Source of the DNA: JBLIKP01 sp047635375
Lineage (GTDB): Bacteria; Bacteroidota; Bacteroidia; Sphingobacteriales; Sphingobacteriaceae
DNA length: 64,000 nucleotides
NCBI GenBank assembly: GCA_047635375.1
Contig: JBLIKP010000001.1
Span: forward strand, 1-64,000
Reading direction: 5' to 3'
Below are positions 16,887 to 26,886 of the stretch, piece by piece. The notes beneath the pieces are model-generated. The model did not search any database and was not told where the DNA came from. It was given only the letters and a program-made list of their open reading frames with translations. The translations under genes were made by a program, and so were the position numbers. How positions within the stretch are numbered: the first letter of the stretch is position 1; each line of letters opens with the position of its first letter.

Positions 16887-19800
16887 ATGACAAGAAATTT
16901 ATTCTCTGCATTACTACTATGCATTTTTTCTGTTTCGTTTGCTTTAGCGCAGACGGGATCAGGAGAAATTCGTGGTACTATTACTGATGCGACCACGGGT
17001 GAGCCAATTCCATTTGCAAACATTATTGCAGAAAAGAACGGTGTTCAAGAAGGGGGCGCAAGTACTGACTTTGATGGTAAGTACTCGATTAAACCAATTG
17101 GAGCTGGTAAGTATGATGTGAAAGTATCATATGTTGGTTATAAAATATTCATAACAACAGGTGTTGTAGTTTCATCAAATAAAACAACTTACTTGGACCC
17201 AAAGCTTTCTGCTGGGGTTCAATTGGATGAGGTTGAGATTGTATCTTATACTAAACCTTTATTGGAAAAAGACAATACCACAGTAGGGGGGACAGTTACT
17301 GCCGCAGAAATCGCAAAGCTTCCAACTAGAAATGTTAACTCCGTTGCTTCAACAACCGCTGGTATTTACCAGGCTGATGAAGGTGGAGGTTTAAATGTTC
17401 GTGGTTCTAGATCCGATGCAACTCAATACTATATTGATGGGATTCGTGTAATTGGTGGTTCAAACTCTATTCCTCAGTCGGCGATTGAGGAATTATCTGT
17501 TATTACTGGTGGTGTTCCTGCTCAATATGGTGACGTTACAGGTGGGGTTGTCTCTATTACTACAAAAGGACCATCTAGAACATACTTTGGAGGTGCTGAA
17601 GTAGTTACCTCACAATTTTTAGATCCTTATGGATATAACTTGGCAGATGTAAGTGTTTCTGGTCCGCTATTGAAAAAGAACAAAGGAACGGATGCTGAAG
17701 CATCAGTTTTGGGCTTCTTTATTTCAACCCAAGTAAGTTTGCAACAAGATCCTAGCCCTTCGGCTTTAGGTTACTATAAAGTAAAAGATGAGGTTTTGGC
17801 TGATTTAGAGGCAAATCCTTTACGACCAACATCGGGTGGTGGTACTCAGTTAAATGCTGAATACTTAAGAGCTGATGACTTACAAAAAATTGATGCTAAA
17901 AGAGAGTCTGAAAATTTAGAAGGCTCTATTGCTGGAAAAATTGACTTTCAACCTAGAAAAAACGTGAATTTCACAGTGGGTGGTTCTGGTCGTTACTTTA
18001 AAGGACGTCAATATATTTACGATTACTCGTTATTGAACTTCAAAAACAATCCTGAGCAAATTAAAACAGATTATCGTGTATATGGTAGATTTACTCAGAA
18101 GTTTAAAAATAATGAAGAATCTGGATCTTCATCTTCATTAATAAAAAACGCATTCTATCAAATTCAGGCAGATTTCTCAAAAAGCGAGGATATTCGTCAG
18201 CATAATACTCACAAGGACAATCTTTGGGATTATGGTTATGTAGGTAAATTTGAAACGTACCGTCAACCTATATATGAATACAGAACCGATTCTGTAGTTG
18301 ATAATGGTGAAAAAAAGGAAATTACAGCTTTCTTCCAAACAGGTATTCAAGATACTTTGGTTGAATTTAGCCGCCGCGAGGTAAACCCACTTCTTGCTAA
18401 CTACACAAGTCAAGTTTATGACTTCATAGGTGATAATAACAACCAAAAAAGAACAAATCAACAAATTGTTCAAAATGGGGCTTTGTTAAATGGAGGTAAC
18501 CCACAACACGTGTATAGCCTTTGGTTTAACACAGGAAGAAATGTTCCAGGTTATAATGAAAGTGACGACTCACAATTTAGACTTTCTGCTTCAGCGTCAG
18601 CTGATATAAAAGATCATGCAATTAAATTTGGTATTGAATACGAGCAAAGAATTGAGCGTTCATACGGGATTTCCCCACAAGCACTTTGGGGACTTGCCCG
18701 TCAATTAACCAATAAGCATATCACTACCCTTGATACAGATGCAGAGGATGCAATCCTTGTTAAGGATGAAAACGGAAATTTCCAAGGTATAGTAAATTAT
18801 AATCGCCGAATTGTTGCTAGTGAACAAGCTGAATTTGATAAAAACTTGAGAGCCGCACTTGGTGTTTCTCCAACGGAATTTATTGACATTGACGCATTAG
18901 ACCCTAGCACTTTTGCAGTAAATATGTTCTCTGCCGATGAGCTATTAAATAATGGTAGCAGATTGGTTGGATATACAGGTTATACCTTCGATGGAATAAA
19001 GACTACGAATAATATTGATTATTTTGATTTCTTCGAGGATAAGGTTAATCGCCCCATAGCCCCTTGGAGCCCAATTTATACTGCCGGTTATATTCAGGAC
19101 AAATTTTCATTCCGCGATTTAATTTTTAACGTTGGGGTTCGTGTTGATAGATTCGACGCTAACACTAAAGTGTTAAAGGATAGGTTTTCTCTATACGATG
19201 TAAGAACAGCTGGTGAAGTTGCTGGTTCTCTTAACTCAGCGAATGGTGGTATTCACCCAGCTAATATTGGTGCTGATTATGTAGTATATGTAGATGACCC
19301 ATTAAATCCATCTAAAGTTTTAGGTTATCGTTCTGGGCAAGTGTTTTTTGATGCTGCCGGTACAGAACGCGCTGATCCAACTCCTTTAAGATCAACAATC
19401 ACAAACGTTGTAACACCATACTTATCTGATGACGTTCAAGTTAATTCATCAAATGGTTCGCTAGAGTTAAGCCGTGCTTCTTTTAAAGATTATGAGCCTC
19501 AACTTACAATCATGCCACGTATTGCTTTCTCATTCCCGATTTCGGATGAGGCGGTTTTCTTTGCTAACTATGATGTATTAGCGCAAAGACCTCGTGGAAG
19601 TAACGTTACTCTGCCTTATGATTATTTCTTCCTTGCCTCAGGTGCAATTGGAAGAGTTAATAATCCAGATCTTAAACCAGAGAAGACTACAAACTACCAG
19701 TTAGGTTTTAAGCAAAAATTAAGCAACTCATCTGCAATGACATTAACATCATTCTATCGTGAGTTGAAAGACAACATTCAATTAATTAACGTTTCTTTTG

Positions 19801-20549
19801 CTTATCCAGTTAATTATAACACATACGATAACGTCGATTTTGGTACTTCAAAAGGATTTACTGTTCAGTATGACCTTCGTAGAACTAACAACATTCGAAT
19901 TAACGCGAGTTACACACTTTCCTTCGCTGAAGGAACTGGGTCAAGCTCGACAAGTGCAGGTAACCTAATTGCATTAGGCCAGCCTAACTTGAGAATTCCA
20001 ACGGCACTAAGTTTTGATCAACGCCATAACATCGTAACAACATTTGATTACAGATATGGTGCTGGAAGAGAATACGACGGACCTGAATCGCTTAGAGGAT
20101 TACTTGAAACATTCGGTGCTAACTTGATTTTCCGTGTGGGTTCAGGAACTCCATTTACAAAGCAATCAAATTACCTAAGAAATGCTGAGATTGGCGGTGG
20201 AGATCAACGATTAAGATCGCTTGAAGGCTCGATTAACGGTTCACGTTTGCCATGGCAATTCAAGGTTGATTTACGTCTAGATCGTGACATCAACATTGGA
20301 GACAATGGAAATATGAACGTTTACCTGCTGGTTCAAAACGTTACAAATGCCAAAAACATAACAAATGTGTATAGAGCAACAGGTAACCCTGATGATGATG
20401 GATTCCTAACTTCAAACTTAGGTGAGGAGTTCGTTTCAAATACTACAAACCCACAATCCTATTTGGACTTGTACTCCGCAAAAATGGATAATCCAGCGTT
20501 TTACACGCTTCCAAGAATTATCCGTGTAGGTTTACAATACAGTTTTTAA
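16887..20549 (+). CDS. TonB-dependent outer-membrane receptor with CarboxypepD-reg-like N-terminal domain
   Basis: The 1220-residue protein has a signal peptide (residues 1-22, ending FALAQ), a carboxypeptidase-regulatory-like beta-sandwich (about 25-110, GEIRGTITDATTGEPIPFAN) and a plug domain (about 130-235, LNVRGSRSDATQYYIDGIR). A long beta-barrel follows, ending in the aromatic GLQYSF. It should import or move a ligand across the outer membrane with TonB-ExbBD energy. No SusD-like partner lies nearby, so it is not a classical SusCD glycan pair. Instead the next genes are a large exported protein with a sorting-like tail (21 bases on) and a PorV/PorQ-like barrel, in one operon. The ligand is unknown. 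A promoter and a palindrome lie just upstream. Confidence 0.93.
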   Translation: MTRNLFSALLLCIFSVSFALAQTGSGEIRGTITDATTGEPIPFANIIAEKNGVQEGGASTDFDGKYSIKPIGAGKYDVKVSYVGYKIFITTGVVVSSNKTTYLDPKLSAGVQLDEVEIVSYTKPLLEKDNTTVGGTVTAAEIAKLPTRNVNSVASTTAGIYQADEGGGLNVRGSRSDATQYYIDGIRVIGGSNSIPQSAIEELSVITGGVPAQYGDVTGGVVSITTKGPSRTYFGGAEVVTSQFLDPYGYNLADVSVSGPLLKKNKGTDAEASVLGFFISTQVSLQQDPSPSALGYYKVKDEVLADLEANPLRPTSGGGTQLNAEYLRADDLQKIDAKRESENLEGSIAGKIDFQPRKNVNFTVGGSGRYFKGRQYIYDYSLLNFKNNPEQIKTDYRVYGRFTQKFKNNEESGSSSSLIKNAFYQIQADFSKSEDIRQHNTHKDNLWDYGYVGKFETYRQPIYEYRTDSVVDNGEKKEITAFFQTGIQDTLVEFSRREVNPLLANYTSQVYDFIGDNNNQKRTNQQIVQNGALLNGGNPQHVYSLWFNTGRNVPGYNESDDSQFRLSASASADIKDHAIKFGIEYEQRIERSYGISPQALWGLARQLTNKHITTLDTDAEDAILVKDENGNFQGIVNYNRRIVASEQAEFDKNLRAALGVSPTEFIDIDALDPSTFAVNMFSADELLNNGSRLVGYTGYTFDGIKTTNNIDYFDFFEDKVNRPIAPWSPIYTAGYIQDKFSFRDLIFNVGVRVDRFDANTKVLKDRFSLYDVRTAGEVAGSLNSANGGIHPANIGADYVVYVDDPLNPSKVLGYRSGQVFFDAAGTERADPTPLRSTITNVVTPYLSDDVQVNSSNGSLELSRASFKDYEPQLTIMPRIAFSFPISDEAVFFANYDVLAQRPRGSNVTLPYDYFFLASGAIGRVNNPDLKPEKTTNYQLGFKQKLSNSSAMTLTSFYRELKDNIQLINVSFAYPVNYNTYDNVDFGTSKGFTVQYDLRRTNNIRINASYTLSFAEGTGSSSTSAGNLIALGQPNLRIPTALSFDQRHNIVTTFDYRYGAGREYDGPESLRGLLETFGANLIFRVGSGTPFTKQSNYLRNAEIGGGDQRLRSLEGSINGSRLPWQFKVDLRLDRDINIGDNGNMNVYLLVQNVTNAKNITNVYRATGNPDDDGFLTSNLGEEFVSNTTNPQSYLDLYSAKMDNPAFYTLPRIIRVGLQYSF

Positions 20550-20570
20550 GAAAAAATTAAAGTGTATATA

Positions 20571-23500
20571 ATGAATAGCATTCAATTTAAAAAAATACCT
20601 TTTGTTTTAGCAGGGTTAATGCTGCTTTCAACAGCCTCTATGGCAGAGAAAGACGTAAACCGCAAATCAAAACCAAATGTTAATTCATCTCCGGGTAAGG
20701 TGGCAAATAATTGTAGTACGCCATTGGCCCAATTGGATTTGGATATAAATAACGTTAGAACAACCCTGCTGACGGGCGGAGATCTTTGGTGGGATCGCTC
20801 AACAGCTAGATACGAAATTCCTAAAGTTGAACCTGGATCAGGTGAAACCTCAAGAAATTCTTTGTTCGCTGGAGCCTTATGGTTTGGTGGTGTTGATGCT
20901 GGTGGAAACTTAAAAGTTGCCGCAGCTACTTATGGTCAAGGTGGAAAAGATTTCTGGCCTGGACCATTAACTACCTCTGCCGCATCTACAAATGCAGATA
21001 TTTGTGCACAATATGATAAGCTTTGGAAAGTCAACCGTTCCGAAATCGATACGTTTATTGCAAACTACGATAAGGATGGGTACAAAATTCCAGAATCTAT
21101 TGAAACATGGCCAGGAAATGGTGATCAGTCGCTAGGACATGCTAAGAACTTAGCTCCTTTTCACGATGAAGATGGTGATGGTTTGTATAATCCAGCAGCT
21201 GGAGATTACCCTGAAATCTCAGGGGATCAGGCGCTTTGGTGGGTATATAATGATAAAGGAAATGTTCACTCAGAATTTGGTGGAGACCCAATTGGACTTG
21301 AAGTGCAAGTTCTGGCCTTTGGTTTTGCCACCAATGACGAACGAAATAACATGACTTTTTACAAGTATCGTGTAATTAACCGTTCTCCAAACTCTTCCTT
21401 AGACTCAACTGTTTTCGGACAATGGGTTGATCCTGATTTAGGGTTCGCCTTTGATGATTATGTTCAATGTGATGTTGATCGCTCATTGGGTATTTGTTTT
21501 AACGGAGATGATTTGGATGAGAATTCAAATGGTTATGGTTTAAACCCTCCATCTATCGGAGTTGACTTTTTCCAAGGTCCACTTGCAGATGAGAATGATG
21601 GTATAGATAACAACCGTGATGGTGTTATTGATGAGCTAGGAGAAACAATTATCATGTCTAAATTTGTTTACTATAACAATACTAGTGATCCAGTAAACGG
21701 AAACCCAAGTACAGACAATGATATCTACAACTATCTTAATGGTGTTTGGAGAAATGGTCAAAGGATTACTTATGGAGGAAACGGAACAACAGCAGGTGGT
21801 GATCCAGCTGACTTTATGTTCCCTGGAACAACAGATCCAAACGGACGTCCTCAATGGACTGAAATCACAGAAGGTAACACTCCTGAAGATAGAAGATTTT
21901 TACAAACCGCTGGTCCTTTTACATTGAAGCCGGGTGCTGTAAATGAAATTATTGTAGGAGTTGTTTGGGCGAGAGCATCAAGCGGAGGATCAACTGGTTC
22001 TTTCGACGTGCTAAGAAAAGCCGACGATAAAGCGCAAATTTTATTCTTTAACGATTTTAAATTAATTGATGGACCAACAGCACCAGATTTGAAAGGTGTT
22101 GAATTAGACCGTGAAATAATTTTAGTATTAGATAACACTGAAGGTACCGAAGGGTATATTGATTCAATTAAGAATAAAAATGGTATAAATATTAACTTTA
22201 AGTTCCAGGGATACCAAGTTTATCAATTAGCAAACTCTACTGTTACCGCTGGAGACTTGGAAGATGTTACTAAAGCTAGGTTAATCTGGCAATCTGATAT
22301 TCAAGATGGAATTGGAAGAATTGTAAACTTTGAGGATGACCCTAAATTACCAGAAGATATTCCAGTAATTAAAGTTGAAGGTCAAGACCAAGGAATTGAG
22401 CATACTCTCCAATTAAAGCAAGATATTTTTGCAACGGGGGATAATAAATTAGTGAATCATAAGCCGTACTATTTCTTGGTGATTTCTTATGCATTTACCG
22501 ATGATTCAAATTTTGAACAACCCTATTTAGCTGGTCGTCGAGTTTCAACAATGACCGCTATTCCTCATAAATCTAATCCTCAAAATGGTGGAACGGTTAT
22601 AAATTCTACTTATGGCGATGGAGTTCAAATTACTCGTATCGAAGGATTAGGAAATGGCGGGAATGTTTTAGACTTAACAGCGGAAATGGAGGCTCAAATT
22701 ATGTCAGGAGCGCCACATTCAGTTTTGAACCCTGTTTATAATTTAGGGAAAGGTCCTTTGGGAGTTTCAGTTTATAACCCTGTAAATGTACCAGGTGGAA
22801 ATTTCGATTTTAAATTGGAAAGCACTCTTGATAATTGGACAATCACAAGTGAATCAACAAATAAAGTTGTTTCAAACGCATCTGCCTTAGACACTGGTGT
22901 TTCTGAGAAAATATTAAGTGGTGCAGATTTTGATTGGGGATTAGTTGCAAAACTTAAAAATGTAAACAATCCAGGAATTAAGGCTAGTGCTCAAAATAGC
23001 AATTCATTCCTTGAGGCATCAGTAGCGTTTAATGATCCAACTCAACAATGGTTGACGTTCTTACCTGATATTGAGTTTACACCTTTTAACTGGTTAACAT
23101 CAGAGCCTGACCCTGCACGTGGCACACCAGATAATAGACAAGATCCTTTAGGAGCTTATTTAAATGTTTTAAGTGGTACATGGGGCCCATTAAAATTAGC
23201 ATCAAACAATGTTGATTTTGGGCCACAGGTTAAACCGAGTTTCGCATCCTTTATCAGAAATGACCTTTACGAAACAATGAAAAGTGTGGATGTAGTATTT
23301 ACTGCAGACCAATCTTTGTGGACTCGTTGTGTTGTTATTGAAACAGGTGGAGATCCAAATCTTTCTGAAGGAAATGCTGAGAAATGGCAACTTCGTAAAC
23401 GTACATCAGTTAAAAAAGACGGTACTCCAGATGCTACGGCAGGTGAAGGTTTAGGCTGGTTCCCAGGCTACGCCATTGATGTAGAGAGTGGAAAGCGGCT

Positions 23501-24269
23501 AAACGTTGTTTTCGGCGAGGATAGCTGGTTGAAATCTGAAAATGGTGGTGACATGTTGTTTAATCCGACAGCCAATATAACTCGTGGCCCTGGTGGAAAT
23601 GGATTTGACAATTTTGTAAACGGTGGTAAGCACTACCTTTATGTCCACAACTCTACTTACGATGAAGGTGCCGCTGCAAAACAAATTTTAGTTGATTACT
23701 GGGATGACAATGGCAGTAAAAATCCATTAAAAAATTACTTAGGTCAAATGGGATGGATGTCCATTCCTTTAGCAACAGGAAATGCAGCATTTTTAGCTAC
23801 AGACATAAGGGTTAGATTAAGAGTTGGAAGAACTTATGCTAAGGAAGATGCAGGAACTAAAACGTTCCAAAATGGCGGTTATCCATTGTTTAAGTTTAGT
23901 ACTGACGCAATTGCATCAAGTACAAATAATTTTGAAGCAGCTAAATCAGCATTAAGCTTGGTAAACATTGTTCCTAACCCATATTTTGCATTTTCAACTT
24001 ACGAAAACAACCAGGTTGATAACAGGATTAAGTTTACAAACTTGCCAAAAAGAGCAACGATTTCTATTTATACATTAAGCGGAAGTTTAGTAAGAAGATT
24101 AGAAAAAGATTCTGATGGACTTACTTCCTTGGATTGGGATTTAAAAAATAGTTCAAGAGTTCCAATCGCAAGTGGTATGTACCTTATTCATGTTGACGGA
24201 AAAGAATTGGGAGAAAGAACCCTTAAATGGTTTGGTGTAATGCGTCCAATTGATCTTGATACATTCTAA
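20571..24269 (+). CDS. Large exported protein with T9SS-like C-terminal tail, unknown function
   Basis: I choose the ATG at 20571 (a GTG three codons upstream is the alternative), because it gives a clean signal peptide ending near STASMAEKD. The 1232-residue mature protein has Asp-rich, calcium-site-like stretches (DEDGDGLYNPAAGDYP near residue 200; DGIDNNRDGVIDELGE near 345). Its last 100 residues resemble a T9SS sorting domain: VPNPYFAF, then SIYTLSGSLVRRL, then ASGMYLIHVDG. The end (MRPIDLDTF) departs from the canonical basic terminus of type A tails. I recognise no enzyme domain. Its place between a TonB receptor and a PorV-like barrel suggests a surface-exposed partner of the receptor, which is inference. 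It is co-oriented and tightly spaced with both. Confidence 0.85.
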   Translation: MNSIQFKKIPFVLAGLMLLSTASMAEKDVNRKSKPNVNSSPGKVANNCSTPLAQLDLDINNVRTTLLTGGDLWWDRSTARYEIPKVEPGSGETSRNSLFAGALWFGGVDAGGNLKVAAATYGQGGKDFWPGPLTTSAASTNADICAQYDKLWKVNRSEIDTFIANYDKDGYKIPESIETWPGNGDQSLGHAKNLAPFHDEDGDGLYNPAAGDYPEISGDQALWWVYNDKGNVHSEFGGDPIGLEVQVLAFGFATNDERNNMTFYKYRVINRSPNSSLDSTVFGQWVDPDLGFAFDDYVQCDVDRSLGICFNGDDLDENSNGYGLNPPSIGVDFFQGPLADENDGIDNNRDGVIDELGETIIMSKFVYYNNTSDPVNGNPSTDNDIYNYLNGVWRNGQRITYGGNGTTAGGDPADFMFPGTTDPNGRPQWTEITEGNTPEDRRFLQTAGPFTLKPGAVNEIIVGVVWARASSGGSTGSFDVLRKADDKAQILFFNDFKLIDGPTAPDLKGVELDREIILVLDNTEGTEGYIDSIKNKNGININFKFQGYQVYQLANSTVTAGDLEDVTKARLIWQSDIQDGIGRIVNFEDDPKLPEDIPVIKVEGQDQGIEHTLQLKQDIFATGDNKLVNHKPYYFLVISYAFTDDSNFEQPYLAGRRVSTMTAIPHKSNPQNGGTVINSTYGDGVQITRIEGLGNGGNVLDLTAEMEAQIMSGAPHSVLNPVYNLGKGPLGVSVYNPVNVPGGNFDFKLESTLDNWTITSESTNKVVSNASALDTGVSEKILSGADFDWGLVAKLKNVNNPGIKASAQNSNSFLEASVAFNDPTQQWLTFLPDIEFTPFNWLTSEPDPARGTPDNRQDPLGAYLNVLSGTWGPLKLASNNVDFGPQVKPSFASFIRNDLYETMKSVDVVFTADQSLWTRCVVIETGGDPNLSEGNAEKWQLRKRTSVKKDGTPDATAGEGLGWFPGYAIDVESGKRLNVVFGEDSWLKSENGGDMLFNPTANITRGPGGNGFDNFVNGGKHYLYVHNSTYDEGAAAKQILVDYWDDNGSKNPLKNYLGQMGWMSIPLATGNAAFLATDIRVRLRVGRTYAKEDAGTKTFQNGGYPLFKFSTDAIASSTNNFEAAKSALSLVNIVPNPYFAFSTYENNQVDNRIKFTNLPKRATISIYTLSGSLVRRLEKDSDGLTSLDWDLKNSSRVPIASGMYLIHVDGKELGERTLKWFGVMRPIDLDTF

Positions 24270-24296
24270 TTTTAAATCAGAAAGAAATTAATAACT

Positions 24297-25343
24297 ATGA
24301 AGAATATTTATAGGTTACTTACAATAACTGCCTTAGCCGGGTTAACCTTGACTTCAGCGAATGCTGGTAATAAGGAAAGAACCGCACAAAATGGTGGGAA
24401 TGAATTATTAATTAACCCATGGGCACGAAGCTCAGGATGGGGAGGGATTAATACAGCGTCCGTAAGAGGTTTGGAGTCAATCAACGGTAATATCGGTGGA
24501 TTGGCCTTTACTAAAAAGACTGAAGTGATTTTTGCAAACACCAACTACTTGCAGGCAGCAGATATTTCAATCAATAATTTTGGGTTTGCCCAAAAAATCG
24601 GAGAAAGTGGAGTGCTAGCGGCCTCTGTTTTTTCTATGAATTTTGGAGATATTCCAATTACTAGGGAAGATCAACCAGAAGGTGGATTGGGTACTTATGC
24701 ACCACAATTTATCACCATTAATTTAGCTTATTCGAAAGAGTTCTCTAATAGTATTTATGGAGGTATTGTTGTGAAAGCAATTAATGAGAATATTGCTAAC
24801 GTAAAAGCTTCAGGATTCGCTATTGATGCAGGTATACAATATGTGGCTGGTTCTAGAAACCAGATGCAATTTGGAATTGCTTTGAGAAATGTTGGTCCGA
24901 AAATGAGTTTTTCTGGTGATGGGCTTTCTAAGCGTGTTATTTTTGACAACGGTGTTCCAGGAACTATCCAACAAAGAAGCCAAGCTTTTGAATTACCTTC
25001 ATTAATGAATATTGGCGCGTCTTATGACTTTCAGCTTGCTGAAGACCATAGACTAACAACTGCGGGTAATTTTACCAGTAATTCATTTACTAGTGACCAA
25101 TTTGGTTTAGGTGTTGAATATGGTTTTAAAAGTTACCTAATGGTTCGTGGAGGTTATAACTATGAATCAGACATCGAAAGTCAAGTGAATACTTTGAATT
25201 TATTCACTGGATTTAGCGCAGGTGCAACTTTTGAAATTCCATTAAGTGATAAAGGTTCTAACTTCGGAATCGATTATTCTTACCGCCCGACATACGTGTT
25301 TGGAGGTTCGCATACCATCGGTGTCAGAATTGATTTGAACTAG
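24297..25343 (+). CDS. PorV/PorQ-family outer-membrane beta-barrel protein
   Basis: The 348-residue protein has a signal peptide (ending ANAGNKE) and family features of PorV/PorQ: ARSSGWGGINTASVRG near residue 45, alternating beta-strand composition, and a C-terminal strand, HTIGVRIDLN. In Porphyromonas and Flavobacterium, PorV shuttles T9SS cargo from the translocon to the attachment complex, and FadL-like barrels of this family assist cargo transfer. Here it lies 27 bases after a gene whose product has a sorting-like tail, so a dedicated shuttle for that product is plausible but unproven. It may also be a paralog unrelated to core T9SS, since porV itself usually neighbours porU. Confidence 0.85.
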   Translation: MKNIYRLLTITALAGLTLTSANAGNKERTAQNGGNELLINPWARSSGWGGINTASVRGLESINGNIGGLAFTKKTEVIFANTNYLQAADISINNFGFAQKIGESGVLAASVFSMNFGDIPITREDQPEGGLGTYAPQFITINLAYSKEFSNSIYGGIVVKAINENIANVKASGFAIDAGIQYVAGSRNQMQFGIALRNVGPKMSFSGDGLSKRVIFDNGVPGTIQQRSQAFELPSLMNIGASYDFQLAEDHRLTTAGNFTSNSFTSDQFGLGVEYGFKSYLMVRGGYNYESDIESQVNTLNLFTGFSAGATFEIPLSDKGSNFGIDYSYRPTYVFGGSHTIGVRIDLN

Positions 25344-25365
25344 TAATAAAAGATTTATAAATTTG
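25334..25365 (+). promoter_or_regulatory. Promoter for greA
   Basis: TTTG (25334-25337), exactly 20 bases, then TAAATTTG (25358-25365): a perfect TTTG-N20-TAnnTTTG. The -33 element overlaps the last codons of the PorV-like gene. Transcription should start near 25370. Confidence 0.7.
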
Positions 25366-25369
25366 TATA

Positions 25370-25406
25370 GAAGGTTATTCCTAACGGGATAACCTTCTTC
25401 TTGTTT
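25370..25406 (+). terminator. Hairpin at the end of the PorV operon and start of the greA leader
   Basis: A 12-bp stem (GAAGGTTATTCC/GGGATAACCTTC, one G-T pair) with a 4-base loop is followed by TTCTTGTTT. It can terminate the TonB/PorV operon. It also begins at the predicted greA transcription start, so it would form the 5' end of greA mRNA. Confidence 0.7.
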
Positions 25407-25426
25407 AATCTACCAATAACAAAGAC

Positions 25427-25900
25427 ATGAGTGATTTTAATTATTTTACCAAAGAGGGACTTGATAAATTAAAAGCGGAAATCCGAGAACTTAAAACCAA
25501 AGGTCGGCCGGATATGTCAAGGCAAATCGGCGAAGCTAGGGACAAAGGGGATTTATCGGAAAACGCCGAATATGACGCTGCAAAGAACGCTCAAGGGCTA
25601 ATGGAGATGCGAATTTCACAACTCGAAGGAGTTTTGGGTAAAGCTAGGCTAATTGACGAGTCCAAAATCGACACTACCAAAGTTTTGATTTTATCTAAGG
25701 TTAAAGTAAGAAACCTAGGAAATGGAATCGAAACGGTTTATCAATTAGTAAGTGAAAAGGAAGCAGATCTAAAAACAGGTAGAATTTCAATTAAGTCCCC
25801 AGTTGCTAAAGGATTATTAGGCAAGTCTGTAGGTGATAAAGCTGAGGTTCAAGCTCCAAATGGTAAAATGGAGTTTGAAGTATTAGAGATCTCAAGATAA
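25427..25900 (+). CDS. greA: Transcription elongation factor GreA
   Basis: The 157-residue protein has the GreA two-part fold: an N-terminal coiled coil (residues 1-75) with the acidic tip at DLSENAEYDAAKNAQ, and a C-terminal FKBP-like domain (about 80-157, with ISIKSPVAKGLLGK). It binds the RNA polymerase secondary channel and stimulates cleavage of backtracked RNA. It has its own promoter and a hairpin-bearing leader of about 55 bases. Its stop codon overlaps the HIT gene start by one base (TAATG). Confidence 0.97.
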   Translation: MSDFNYFTKEGLDKLKAEIRELKTKGRPDMSRQIGEARDKGDLSENAEYDAAKNAQGLMEMRISQLEGVLGKARLIDESKIDTTKVLILSKVKVRNLGNGIETVYQLVSEKEADLKTGRISIKSPVAKGLLGKSVGDKAEVQAPNGKMEFEVLEISR

Positions 25901-26292
25901 TGGGTACAATATTTTCTCGCATAATATCAGGAGAATTACCCTGTCATAAGATTGCTGAAACAGACGATTTTCTCGCCTTTTTGGATATTTCTCCACTGGC
26001 TACTGGTCACACGTTGGTAATTCCTAAAAATGAGGTGGATTACATTTTTGACATGGATGAAAAACAATATTTAGAACTTCATTTGTTTGCAAAAAAGGTG
26101 GCCATAAATATTCAAAAAGTTATACTGTGTAAAAGGATTGGTGTTGCTGTAATTGGATTAGAAGTGCCTCATGCCCACATTCATCTGGTTCCAATTAATA
26201 ACGTAGGTGATATTAATTTTAGCCGACCAAAACTAACGCCAACCAAGGAAGAATTATCAGCTACAGCTGATAAAATAAGCAGTTTATTTTAA
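25900..26292 (+). CDS. HIT-family nucleotide hydrolase
   Basis: The 130-residue protein has the histidine-triad active site HAHIHLVP near residue 97 and the family N-terminus IFSRIISGELPCHKIAE. Family members hydrolyse nucleotide phosphoramidates such as AMP-lysine or AMP-NH2. It is cytoplasmic. The one-base stop/start overlap with greA suggests coupled translation. It converges with ruvC, overlapping it by 9 bases. Confidence 0.93.
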   Translation: MGTIFSRIISGELPCHKIAETDDFLAFLDISPLATGHTLVIPKNEVDYIFDMDEKQYLELHLFAKKVAINIQKVILCKRIGVAVIGLEVPHAHIHLVPINNVGDINFSRPKLTPTKEELSATADKISSLF

Positions 26293-26835
26293 TCTTTCTG
26301 GGTTGTCCTTTAAAAAAGCATTCCATCCCGAGTAGCCCTTTTCAGATTTTTCGGGATTTCCGTTTTGCAGGTGATGACAAACCGCAGCGGCTAATCCGTC
26401 GGTTGCATCGAGTTTAATGTCTCCAAGTTTAAAGGATAAAATGTTCGTTAGCATTGCAGCCACTTGCTCCTTGCTTGCATTTCCATTGCCAGTAATAGAT
26501 TGTTTAATTTTTTTCGGAGAATATTCGGTTATTGGGACCTCTCGGTAAAGACCTGCAGCCATTGCTACCCCTTGGGCCCGGCCCAATTTTAACATTGACT
26601 GGACATTTTTACCAAAGAATGGAGCTTCTATAGAGATGGCATCTGGATTATGCTTATCGATTAATTTTAATGTGGCTTCAAATATTTGTTTTAACCTTAA
26701 CGCATGGGAATCAGTTGTTTTCATCTTTAGGATTCCAAGGTCTATTAGGGAAAGTTTGTTTCCTTTAATGCGTACTATCCCAAATCCCATTACATTTGTA
26801 CCAGGATCAATACCTAAAATTATTTCCTCCTTCAT
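26284..26835 (-). CDS. ruvC: Holliday junction endonuclease RuvC
   Basis: The 183-residue protein has the RNase H-like RuvC active site: Asp in LGIDPGTNVMGFG, Glu in SIEAPFFGKN, and the final Asp pair in LDATDGLAAAVCHH. It cuts Holliday junctions symmetrically with RuvAB. Length and motifs are standard. Its 3' end overlaps the converging HIT gene by 9 bases. Confidence 0.97.
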   Translation of the reverse strand: MKEEIILGIDPGTNVMGFGIVRIKGNKLSLIDLGILKMKTTDSHALRLKQIFEATLKLIDKHNPDAISIEAPFFGKNVQSMLKLGRAQGVAMAAGLYREVPITEYSPKKIKQSITGNGNASKEQVAAMLTNILSFKLGDIKLDATDGLAAAVCHHLQNGNPEKSEKGYSGWNAFLKDNPERLK

Positions 26836-26886
26836 TAAGGTTTATATTGTTAATATCACCGAATATTGAGACCTTTGGTTCAATCC

